From Acidobacteriota bacterium (lineage in GTDB: Bacteria; Acidobacteriota; HRBIN11): a DNA stretch of 19,890 nucleotides. This document shows, in pieces, positions 8,668-16,182 of the stretch. Every line of letters starts with the position of its first letter. The first letter of the stretch is position 1. The notes beneath the pieces are model-generated. The model was not told the origin of the DNA and ran no database searches. It saw only the letters and a program-made list of their open reading frames with translations. Location: the NCBI GenBank assembly GCA_030550225.1, contig JAUQPV010000018.1, positions 1-19,890 of the forward strand, read 5' to 3'. The position numbers and the translations under genes are program-made.

Positions 8668-10350
8668 TTGAGGGAGCTTTGGTCGCTCGGGACATTGTAT
8701 GCCCGGCAGGCGTATCACCGGTGGCGGACCTGGCCCCATCGGTGGGCGTGGACGCTCTTCGGGATGGCCGTCGCCCTCGCCTTTGGCGCCCTGCTGTTTG
8801 CCTTTTTCGCACGGGTTTTCCATTACCTGAATCAGCTCCCGGAGTTTACCCGCCCCTTTGTGATGGGTTTCATCCAACGCCTGATGGCGGCCCTCCTGTT
8901 AGCCCTGACGACGATGGTCTTCCTGAGTAGTGTCCTCAACGCCCTCAGCCTGCTGTACCTGAGCGACGACCTCGATTTCCTGCTGGCCCTGCCGGTCCGG
9001 CGTTCCGTCGTGTTGGGGTTTCGGAGCCTGGGGGTCGTCTTCCAGAGTACCTACATGGTCTACCTTGTACTCCTGCCCGTTTGGCTGGCGATGGTCTGGA
9101 AGCTGGACCTCCCGGTCGCCTTCGTGGGCTGGGCCTTTCTGACGATGAGCCTGTACGTCGTGCCCGTGGCCTTGCTCGGCATAGCGGTGACGACCGTCCT
9201 GGTTCGGGTCTTTCCGGTCCGGCGGCTCCATCAATTCGTGACGGTCCTCCTGGGGGTGGCCGTGGCAGGCCTGCTGTTTTACGTGCGGATGATGCGGCCG
9301 GAGCAGTGGGTCCGGCCCTTGGAGCCCAGCGAGCTGTGGGGTCTGCTCCGCCAGTTGGAGACGCCGGGTTCGGCTTGGCTTCCCTACGGGTGGGCCTCGG
9401 TCGCCATGTTGGCGCCTTTTGTCCAACCGGCCTGGATGACGCAGGCGCCCCATGCAGGCCCGGCCCTGGCAGGATGGGGCGTGGCCGTCCCGGTCTTGGC
9501 GTGGACGGCGGCCCACCGGTTCTTTTACGGGAGCTGGCTGAAGGCCCGGGAGGCCCTCAGCCGGATCGGGGGACGGGCCCGCCGGGCCCGTCGGGACCTC
9601 CGGTGGTCGAGCGTGGACACGTGGCTTTTGGCCAAGGAGTGGTGGTTCTTCTCTCGGGACCCGGCCCAGTGGGGCCATCTACTTCTGGTCGGAGCCGTCC
9701 TGGCCGTGTACTTCTTCAACATCCGGCTGATTCCGGTGCCCCATCCGGCCATGGCATATTTCGTGTGGGCCCTGAATGTGGCGGTGACGGGCTTTATCCT
9801 GAGCGCCCTGGCGGCCCGATTCGTCCTGCCGGCCTTCAGTAGCGACGGGCTGGCCTACTGGCTGTTGTATGTGCTTCCCCTCGACCCGGGGCGCGTCTAT
9901 TGGGTCCGGTGGGGCTTCTACACGGTCAGCCTGACGGCCCTAAGCGAGGTCCTCTTACTTGGGAGTCTACGACTTCAACGGTTGTCCCATCCGGCCTTTA
10001 TCGCCCTCAATGCTTACATGGCCCTGGCCCTGGCCGTCGTCCTGGCGACGATGGCCCTGACGGCGGGCGTCCGATTCCGGCGGCATGAGGAAGCCCACGC
10101 CTCGGTCCGCCTGGCCGTCGGGGCCGGGGGCCTGCTGTATATGCTGGTCGGCTTCCTGTGGGTCGTCTGGACACTGGCGGCGGCCCTCCCTTGGGTGTGG
10201 TTCCACGTCCGGGCTGAGTGGTGGGGCGGTCGGGCCCCCCTGTGGGTCTACGGCCTTTTGGGCTTGCACGGCCTAAGTACTATCATGAGTACGATCAGCT
10301 TGGTCCGCCGGGGTCTGGCCGGGAGCCGGACCCCGCCGATGGATGTATGA
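8668..10350 (+). CDS. ABC-2-like multi-pass membrane protein (putative exporter permease)
   Basis: This 560-residue protein has about 10-12 hydrophobic helices spread over its length, for example about 32-50, 73-95, 125-143, 150-176, 190-206, 336-354, 362-385, 412-432, 447-466 and 485-512. Landmarks typical of large ABC-2-type exporter permeases are SDDLDFLLALPVRR (99-112), KEWWFFSRDPAQW (323-335) and LPAFSSDGLAYWLL with LPLDPGRVYWVRW (387-415). Such proteins work with a separate ATPase subunit, but none is encoded in this window. The substrate is unknown. The start is a TTG at 8668 after GGGGAAG. It is the only start I see that keeps the N-terminal amphipathic segment; downstream starts would cut into helix 1. 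Confidence 0.75.
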   Translation: MRELWSLGTLYARQAYHRWRTWPHRWAWTLFGMAVALAFGALLFAFFARVFHYLNQLPEFTRPFVMGFIQRLMAALLLALTTMVFLSSVLNALSLLYLSDDLDFLLALPVRRSVVLGFRSLGVVFQSTYMVYLVLLPVWLAMVWKLDLPVAFVGWAFLTMSLYVVPVALLGIAVTTVLVRVFPVRRLHQFVTVLLGVAVAGLLFYVRMMRPEQWVRPLEPSELWGLLRQLETPGSAWLPYGWASVAMLAPFVQPAWMTQAPHAGPALAGWGVAVPVLAWTAAHRFFYGSWLKAREALSRIGGRARRARRDLRWSSVDTWLLAKEWWFFSRDPAQWGHLLLVGAVLAVYFFNIRLIPVPHPAMAYFVWALNVAVTGFILSALAARFVLPAFSSDGLAYWLLYVLPLDPGRVYWVRWGFYTVSLTALSEVLLLGSLRLQRLSHPAFIALNAYMALALAVVLATMALTAGVRFRRHEEAHASVRLAVGAGGLLYMLVGFLWVVWTLAAALPWVWFHVRAEWWGGRAPLWVYGLLGLHGLSTIMSTISLVRRGLAGSRTPPMDV

Positions 10351-10360
10351 CGGGCGGGTG

Positions 10361-10577
10361 GGCAGTAAGGCAATAAGGCAGTAAGGCGTTCGGTGTTAGG
10401 GCCGGGATCAATTTTCCCCGTATAGGGCAGGAAGGCAGTATCATGTAGATGTTGATCACTGCCCTTCTTATAGGATGTCGGGCTTTCAAGGGTCCAAGGT
10501 CGGGAGCTGGGGGCGGGAAGACTTGAACCAGCTCCCAACACCGAACCGTCTTATTGCCTTACTGCCTTATTGCCTTC
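10361..10577. repeat. long nested inverted repeat before the Lon-like gene
   Basis: The left arm (10361-10399) is octads of GGCARTAA type followed by CGTTCGGTGTTAGG. The right arm (10533-10577) is the complement in mirrored order: CCAACACCGAACCG, then TTATTGCC/TTACTGCC octads. The arms would make a stem of about 40 bp around a loop of about 130 nt. Inside the loop is a second exact hairpin, GGGAGCTGG (10502-10510) with CCAGCTCCC (10528-10536), which competes with the base of the main stem. The right arm ends about 15 bp before the start of the protease gene. Confidence 0.7.
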
Positions 10578-10593
10578 CTTGGGGGTCGCTGTG

Positions 10594-13026
10594 ATGGACT
10601 TCACGCCATGGCGGGTTCCGCCCTCGGAGCTACGGGTCCAGGTTTCGTTAGACGAGTATGAGGTCCCGGAGACGACGGCTCCGATCCGGGCGCCGGTTCA
10701 CGTCATTCAGCAGAACCGGGCCTTTGAGGCGCTCCGGATCGGCCTCGAGCAGACGAGTCCCGGCTTTCACATTTTCGTCGTCGGGCCTGCCGGGACGGGC
10801 CGCCGGACGCTGACCCGTCAGTATGTCGAGCAGTTGGCCCGCACGCGGCCGACGCCGCCGGACCTGTGCTACGTCTACAACTTTGAGGACCCCGACACCC
10901 CGATGGCCCTGGTCCTGCCGACGGGCCGGGCCGCCCACCTACGGGACGAGGTCCGTCAGTTCCGGCGGGCCGTCCAGGAGCAACTCCCCAAGATCTTCGA
11001 GAGTCCCGACTACGAGGAGTTCCGTCAGCAAGTCCAGCAGGAGCTGAATCAGAAACAGCAGGAGGCCTTTGAGCGGCTTCAGGGGCGGGCCCGGGCCCTG
11101 GGGTTCCTCGTCATTTCGACGGATGCGGGTCTCCGGCCGGTCCCCCTCTGGCAGGGTAAGCCGATGACGCCGGACGTCCTCCTATCCCTGCCCGACCAGG
11201 TCCGTCAGGAACTCGGTAGGCAGGAGAGCTTGGTCCTCCAGATGATCCAAGAGTTCTTGAAGGAACAGCGGCGACTCCAGCGGGAGGCCGTCGAGCGGAT
11301 CCGGCAACGGGAGCGGGAGATGGTCCAGCAGTTCCTCCAGCCTTATTTCGTCGACCTGGTAGAGGAGTATCGGGACCAGCCGAAGGTCGTCGCCTGGCTT
11401 GAGATGATTCAGCAGGACTTTATGAACAACCTCATGGAGGTCGTCCAAGCCATCCAGGCCGTTCAGCAGGGGACCAAGGTGGGGACGTATTTGGACCGAT
11501 ACGACGTCAACATCTTGGTGTCTCATGCGAGCCGGCCGGGGGCCCCCGTCGTGTACGAGACGAATCCGACGTTTTACAACCTGTTCGGCCGTATCGAGCG
11601 GCGGGCCATCGAGGGCTTCTACGTGACGGACTTCACGCTGATCAAGCCCGGGAGCCTCCACCGGGCCAACGGCGGGTTCCTCATCGTCGAAGCCCTCGAG
11701 ATGTTCAAGTATCCCCTCGTGTGGGACACCCTCAAGCGGGTCCTCCAGCGCGGGGAGCTGGGTATCGAGGATTACGGCCAACAGTTCAGCCCCATTCCCC
11801 TGGCGACCCTTCGGCCCGAGCCCATCCAGATTCAGGTCAAGGTCATCCTCATCGGCCCGGCCTGGCTGTATCAACTGCTGTACCTTTTAGACGAAGATTT
11901 CGGCAAGCTGTTTAAGGTCAAGGCTGAGTTCCAGCCCACCTTTGAAGCCCGGGAGGGCGGCGTCGAAGACACGATCCGCTTCATCGGCCGGGTCTGCCAC
12001 GAGGAGGGCCTCCTGCCCTTGAATCGGGAAGCCCTCCAAGAGGTCTTGACTTACAGCAGTCGCCTGGCCGGCGACCGGGAGGAGCTATCGGCCCGCTTTG
12101 GCGAGATCGCCGACCTCGTCCGGGAAGCTTCGTACTGGGCCCAAAAAGAGGGTCAGTCCGTCATCGACGGGGAGATCATTCGGAAGACCCTCGAACAGCG
12201 ACGGTACCGTAACAACCTCCTCGAGGAGCGCATCCAGAAGCTCATCGACCGGGACGTCCTCTTCGTGGATACCCAGGGGAGCCGCGTCGGCCAGGTCAAC
12301 GGCTTGGCCGTGTATGCCATCGGGGGGTACGAATTCGGGAAGCCGAGCCGTATCACGGCCTCCGTCGGCGTCGGTCGGGAGGGCATCATCAATATCGAGC
12401 GGCAGGTCCGCCTGAGCGGGCCGATCCACGACAAGGGCGTCCTGATCCTGTCGGGCTACTTGAAGAACGTCTTTGCCCGAAACAAGCCGTTGAGCCTGAC
12501 GGCCAGCATCTGCTTCGAGCAGTCCTACGAGGGCGTCGAGGGCGACAGTGCCTCCCTGGCCGAGCTTCTGGTCCTGCTATCGGCCATCGGGCAGGTTCCC
12601 CTCGACCAGGGGATCGCCGTGACGGGCTCTGTCGACCAGCAGGGCCGAGTCCAGCCCGTCGGGGGGATCAACGAGAAGATCGAGGGCTTCTTCGACGTTT
12701 GCACCCGTCGGGGCCTGACGGGCCGGCAGGGCGTGATCATCCCGGCGGCCAACAAGCGGCATCTCTGCCTGCACCCTCGGGTCGTCCGGGCCGTCGAGGC
12801 GGGTCAATTTCACATCTATGCCGTCCAGCGGGTCGAGGAGGCCATCACCATCCTGACGGGCCGACCGGCTGGCGAGTGGAACCCCGAGACGGGTCAGTGG
12901 GAGCCCTCCGATTCGGTATTTGCCCAGGTCGACCGACGTCTGATAGAATTAGCCCGATACGAAAGAGATTTTGCCAAGGAACCCTCCAAGCCCGAGACCC
13001 CCGGGAATCGGGAGGAGGGCAATTGA
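10594..13026 (+). CDS. Lon-family AAA+ protease, YcbZ/AAA_32 type
   Basis: This 810-residue protein is probably a cytosolic ATP-dependent protease related to E. coli YcbZ. The N-terminal part holds a P-loop-like GPAGTGRRT (64-72), with Arg where classical Walker A has Lys; this is common in this subfamily. A long Gln/Glu/Arg-rich helical insertion covers about 120-300. The Walker B-like GGFLIVEALEM segment is near 362-372. The C-terminal Lon protease domain (about 590-780) has the catalytic dyad Ser652 (EGDSAS) and Lys695 (GGINEKIEGF). Their spacing of 43 equals that of S679/K722 in E. coli Lon. The ATG at 10594 directly follows an in-frame GTG (10591); GGGGGT stands just upstream of both. 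Either could be the start. The longer TTG start at 10570 lies in repeats. The substrates are unknown. Confidence 0.92.
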   Translation: MDFTPWRVPPSELRVQVSLDEYEVPETTAPIRAPVHVIQQNRAFEALRIGLEQTSPGFHIFVVGPAGTGRRTLTRQYVEQLARTRPTPPDLCYVYNFEDPDTPMALVLPTGRAAHLRDEVRQFRRAVQEQLPKIFESPDYEEFRQQVQQELNQKQQEAFERLQGRARALGFLVISTDAGLRPVPLWQGKPMTPDVLLSLPDQVRQELGRQESLVLQMIQEFLKEQRRLQREAVERIRQREREMVQQFLQPYFVDLVEEYRDQPKVVAWLEMIQQDFMNNLMEVVQAIQAVQQGTKVGTYLDRYDVNILVSHASRPGAPVVYETNPTFYNLFGRIERRAIEGFYVTDFTLIKPGSLHRANGGFLIVEALEMFKYPLVWDTLKRVLQRGELGIEDYGQQFSPIPLATLRPEPIQIQVKVILIGPAWLYQLLYLLDEDFGKLFKVKAEFQPTFEAREGGVEDTIRFIGRVCHEEGLLPLNREALQEVLTYSSRLAGDREELSARFGEIADLVREASYWAQKEGQSVIDGEIIRKTLEQRRYRNNLLEERIQKLIDRDVLFVDTQGSRVGQVNGLAVYAIGGYEFGKPSRITASVGVGREGIINIERQVRLSGPIHDKGVLILSGYLKNVFARNKPLSLTASICFEQSYEGVEGDSASLAELLVLLSAIGQVPLDQGIAVTGSVDQQGRVQPVGGINEKIEGFFDVCTRRGLTGRQGVIIPAANKRHLCLHPRVVRAVEAGQFHIYAVQRVEEAITILTGRPAGEWNPETGQWEPSDSVFAQVDRRLIELARYERDFAKEPSKPETPGNREEGN

Positions 13027-13099
13027 TTCGGTGCTGGGTGTTGGGTGCTGGGTTCTTGAAAGGGCCCTAACACCGAACACCCAACACCCAAGACCGAAT
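13026..13099. repeat. heptad hairpin between the Lon-like and GspE-like genes
   Basis: The left arm (13026-13056) consists of GGTGCTG/GGTGTTG heptads and the right arm (13069-13099) of CACCCAA/CACCGAA heptads. They are complementary over about 30 bp with a loop of about 12 nt. The left arm begins at the last base of the protease stop codon and the right arm ends 6 bp before the next start codon. The hairpin fills the whole gap and could occlude the ribosome binding site. Confidence 0.8.
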
Positions 13100-13105
13100 A
13101 GAGGC

Positions 13106-14953
13106 ATGCCCCCGGAGCGGGACTTTTACATCGTCACGTGCTTTAACTGCACGGCCGAATTCGAGGCCGTCGAGGCCGCCTGGTGCAGTCACGACCCCCA
13201 GAACCCGACGAAGATCTGCCCTTACTGCCTACAGTGCTTCTGCGAGGCCCCCCTCGAGTACGTCCAGAAGTTCTGGCAGGACGCCCCGGCATCCCTCCGA
13301 CAGGAACACGAACGTTTCCGAAGCACCCGCCACCCCTTGGGGAACCTCCTCGTCCAGTCCGGTCTCCTGACGCTCGAACAGGTCGCCATCGCCCTGGCCG
13401 AACAGCGGCGGACGAACGAACGCCTCGGCGAGGTCTTCATCCGCCTGGGCCACCTGACGGCGGCCGAGCTCGAGTACTTCTTGAAGCTTCAGGACTTCCG
13501 TCTGCCCCAGCCCCTTCGGCCCGACCACGTCCACCGGGAGGCGTTGAACAAGCTGACGCCGACCTTTTGCCTCCAAAATCGGATTGTCCCCATTGCCCTG
13601 GACACGGTCGGCAAGCGCCGGTTCCTCGTCGTGGCGACTGTCCACCGTATCCAGCCGGAGGTCATGGAGGAAGTCCGGGAACAGCTCCTGGCCCATCCGG
13701 TCCCCTTCCTATGCGAGGAGGCCGACGTCCTGCGGGCGCTCCGACCCTTCATGATGACGTCCGCCCCTGTGGAAACGGCGGCGACCCTGGACTCGGCCGC
13801 CGACGCCCGTCGGTGGTTCACCCAGCTTCTGAAGATCGCGACCTCTCGGAATGCGACGGAGATTTACATCGAGCCGGGTCCCTCGGAGATCAGCGTGCGG
13901 CTTCGCATCGACGGCGTCCTCTACAAGTCCCAGGGCCTGGCCCTCTCGGCCGGGACGGCCCTCTTTGATTACATCCGTCAATTCGCCCGCCTCTCCCAGG
14001 CGGCGTCGGGGACGCCCCAGAATGCAGTCCTGGACCTCAAACTCCAGGGTCAGCCGTACCGCCTGCAGTTCCACGTTCTGCCCGGCACGCGGGGCGACCA
14101 CGTCGACATCCGGATCATCCACACAGGCCGCTTCCTCCGGCCCCTCGAGAGCATCGGCTTCCTCCCTGAGCAGTGGGACCGAGTCCAGAGGTCCCTGGCC
14201 CGGCCTCAGGGGTTCGTCATCGTCTCAAGCCCCCCGATGCACGGCGCCATCACGACGGGCTATGCCGTCCTGAATTACCTCCGACAGGCCCACCGGCGGG
14301 TCGCCATCATCGAGACGGTCGTGCGGTACCCCCTGTCAGGGGCGATTCACCTGACGATGGACCCCGGCAAACAGCAAGACATCCCGGCCCTTGTCCGGGA
14401 GGCCCAGACCCGTCAGGTCGACGTCGTCTACCTGGAGGCCATGCCGGGTCCCGAGACGGCCCGGGCCGTCTTGGAGGCGGCCGCCGAGCGGCTCTGCATC
14501 GCCGAGGCCAACGCCAACAGCGTCTGGGGCGTCCTCCACTGGCTCCGGGAGCTGGCCATCGATGCTCCGACGACGGCCGAGCGGTTGAGCCTCATCTTGA
14601 ATCAGCGCCTGGTCCGGAAGGTCTGCGACGTCTGCGTCCGGGAGGCCAGCATTCGGCCTGAGCTGTGGACTCGCATGGGGTTCCGCCCCGAGGAGCTTGC
14701 CGGCTTGGCCGTCCGGGTTCCCCAAGGTTGTCCGACCTGTCACTACATCGGCTATCGGGACCGCATCGCCGTCTTTGAGGTCCTCCCGTGGTCGCCGGAA
14801 CTGGCCGAGGCGTGGGTCCAACGGGCGTCCATCCAGCGACTCCGGGAGATCGCCGAAACACAGGGCTTCGTCTCCCTCCGGACGGCCTGCCTCCAGCGGG
14901 TCCGCGAAGGCGTGACGACCCTCGAGGAAATCCAACGCTGGTCGATTCAGTAA
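13106..14953 (+). CDS. GspE/PilB-like protein with degenerate ATPase site and N-terminal Cys cluster
   Basis: This 615-residue protein has the layout of type II secretion/type IV pilus assembly ATPases. Residues 12-46 hold seven Cys (C12, C15, C27, C38, C41, C44, C46), probably one or two zinc sites not usual in the family. About 77-130 resembles the MshEN/GspE N-domain (GNLLVQSGLLTLEQ, GEVFIRLGHLTAAEL). About 230-600 matches the GspE core: VRLRIDGVLY (264-273), LRPLESIGF (344-352) and the tetra-Cys zinc motif CDVC (507-510) with GCPTC (541-545). The Walker A position reads SSPPMHGAITT (374-384) and lacks the GxxGxGKT pattern. The Walker B region reads DVVYLEAMPGPETA (439-452). It is therefore probably unable to hydrolyse ATP. 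It may have a structural or regulatory role beside a true ATPase elsewhere. The ATG at 13106 has only a closely spaced GAGG; the earlier frame to 12971 is repeat-derived. Confidence 0.85.
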   Translation: MPPERDFYIVTCFNCTAEFEAVEAAWCSHDPQNPTKICPYCLQCFCEAPLEYVQKFWQDAPASLRQEHERFRSTRHPLGNLLVQSGLLTLEQVAIALAEQRRTNERLGEVFIRLGHLTAAELEYFLKLQDFRLPQPLRPDHVHREALNKLTPTFCLQNRIVPIALDTVGKRRFLVVATVHRIQPEVMEEVREQLLAHPVPFLCEEADVLRALRPFMMTSAPVETAATLDSAADARRWFTQLLKIATSRNATEIYIEPGPSEISVRLRIDGVLYKSQGLALSAGTALFDYIRQFARLSQAASGTPQNAVLDLKLQGQPYRLQFHVLPGTRGDHVDIRIIHTGRFLRPLESIGFLPEQWDRVQRSLARPQGFVIVSSPPMHGAITTGYAVLNYLRQAHRRVAIIETVVRYPLSGAIHLTMDPGKQQDIPALVREAQTRQVDVVYLEAMPGPETARAVLEAAAERLCIAEANANSVWGVLHWLRELAIDAPTTAERLSLILNQRLVRKVCDVCVREASIRPELWTRMGFRPEELAGLAVRVPQGCPTCHYIGYRDRIAVFEVLPWSPELAEAWVQRASIQRLREIAETQGFVSLRTACLQRVREGVTTLEEIQRWSIQ

Positions 14954-14956
14954 TCG

Positions 14957-14990
14957 GAACTCAGGTCCCAGGGTCCTGGGTGCTGAGTCC
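14957..14990. terminator. hairpin after the GspE-like gene
   Basis: GG-ACTCAG-CCCAGG on the left pairs with CCTGGG-CTGAGTCC on the right around a 2-nt loop, with one 2-bp internal mismatch and one bulged A. The units are again about 7 bp (GGTCCCA, GGGTCCT, GGGTGCT). It begins four bases after the stop codon. No T-run follows, so factor-independent termination is uncertain, but it may separate this gene from the cas locus. Confidence 0.45.
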
Positions 14991-15062
14991 CACGATAGCG
15001 AATCCATGCGGTGGGATGGGGTGTCGAATGGCCCGACTGCCGAACGGCTGGGTCGCTCGGCC

Positions 15063-16022
15063 ATGTTCGGATTGCCGGTCGCATACCTGCGGTTCACGCT
15101 TCAGGCCCAGGCCGGCGGTCGGCTCCCGTCTTATGTGGGCTCAGCCCTGCGGGGGAGCCTGGCCGCCGCCTACAAGCGGACCGTCTGCGTCGTCGAACAC
15201 CGGGATTGCCCCCGGTGCCATCTGCGCACAGTCTGTACGTATCCCATTATCTTCGAACCGCCGCCCCGGCCCGACGTGCCCCTCCTAAGTGCGGAGGGCG
15301 TGCCGCCGGCTTACGTCCTGCGGCCCCCGCGCGTTCGAGACTGGCGTCATCTGGTGCCCCGACCCATCCGTCCGGGCCAGACATGGACCTTCGACCTCCT
15401 CCTGTTCGGCTCGACCATCGCTCAATTCCCCCTGGTCCTGTATGCCGCCCATCGAGCCTTCCAGGGAGGCCTCGGGAGTCGGCGGGTCCCGTTTTGCATC
15501 CAGCAGGTCCTGCAAATCCATCCCCGCCGCCATCGGACCCGACTCTTATTCTGGGACCACCCGACGCCGTCGTATCGGAACCCCCACCCCGTCATCCTCC
15601 GGCCACCCCGACGGACCCGACCCGTCGAGCGACTCCGGATTCGATTCGTCACCCCCCTTCGCCTCAAACAGGGCGGTCGGTACCGCTTCGACGCCCGTCT
15701 GGATACCCTCATGGCCGCTCTCCTGCGACGACTCAGCCGCCTGGGCCTCCTTTACGGGACGGGCCCCGTCGAGGAATATCGGGACCTCCTCGCCGTCGCT
15801 CGCCAGGTCCGCACCGTCCGGCAAGACTTGGCCTGGGTCGATTGGACCCGCTACAGCGGGCGCCAGGCGACCGTCATGCAATTGGGCGGTTGGGTCGGTG
15901 AAATCGAGTTCGAGGGCCCCCTGACGCCCCTGTGGGGCTGGCTCCGCCTGGGAGAAATCGTCCACGTCGGCAAAAACGCAGCCTTCGGGTTGGGGCAGTA
16001 CGTGATCCGAAAGGGACTGTAG
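15063..16022 (+). CDS. cas6: CRISPR pre-crRNA processing endoribonuclease Cas6
   Basis: Cas6 cuts the long CRISPR transcript inside each repeat to give crRNAs. This 319-residue protein fits the PF10040-type Cas6: LRGSLAAAYKR (29-39) and a Cys4 segment C42-x6-CPRC-x5-C58, which is the zinc-binding insertion of this subfamily. A C-terminal ferredoxin-like half ends in RYSGRQATVMQLGGWVGEI (about 263-281, landmarks YSGRQ and GGWVGEI) and the Gly-rich GKNAAFGLGQY (303-313). The catalytic residue is not fixed in this family; His125-150 region and Lys304 cannot be ranked from sequence alone. The ATG at 15063 is chosen because the conserved N-terminus (FGLPVAYLRFTL) begins there. An upstream ATG at 15006 would add 19 residues from repeat-like DNA. 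It is the first gene of a four-gene cas locus. Confidence 0.93.
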   Translation: MFGLPVAYLRFTLQAQAGGRLPSYVGSALRGSLAAAYKRTVCVVEHRDCPRCHLRTVCTYPIIFEPPPRPDVPLLSAEGVPPAYVLRPPRVRDWRHLVPRPIRPGQTWTFDLLLFGSTIAQFPLVLYAAHRAFQGGLGSRRVPFCIQQVLQIHPRRHRTRLLFWDHPTPSYRNPHPVILRPPRRTRPVERLRIRFVTPLRLKQGGRYRFDARLDTLMAALLRRLSRLGLLYGTGPVEEYRDLLAVARQVRTVRQDLAWVDWTRYSGRQATVMQLGGWVGEIEFEGPLTPLWGWLRLGEIVHVGKNAAFGLGQYVIRKGL

Positions 16023-16182
16023 GGCCGTTCGGGAATCCGGTCATCGGCAATGGAGGGATTTGGCGGTGGCCGAATATACCTGCCTGGACGGTGGGTCCAA
16101 GGGATCTCCCCGCCCTCTCTACCATTTATGCCGAATTCCCGAATTGCCGGCCTTCCGAATTTCCGAACCCCTGGAGGTTCCG
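16023..16182. repeat. facing octad arms between cas6 and the primase gene
   Basis: The gap has GTTCGGGAATCCGG at 16027-16040 facing its near-complement CCGAATTTCCGAAC at 16155-16168. The right side (16130-16168) is built of GCCGAATT/CCCGAATT-type octads. The repeat ends close to the GGAGG ribosome binding site of the next gene. Confidence 0.6.

Noticed and set aside
10502..10536. tRNA T-arm-like GGTTCAAGTC on the minus strand
   Set aside because: The flanking bases form a plain GGGAGCTGG/CCAGCTCCC hairpin. No acceptor, D-arm or anticodon arm can be placed around it.
10594..14953. Lon-like protease and GspE-like gene as part of the CRISPR system
   Set aside because: They share the strand with the cas genes, but hairpins separate them and neither family is known in cas loci. 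I treat them as neighbours only.
15006..15062. longer Cas6 start
   Set aside because: The added 19 residues have no Cas6 similarity and come from repeat-like DNA. The family N-terminus begins at the ATG at 15063.
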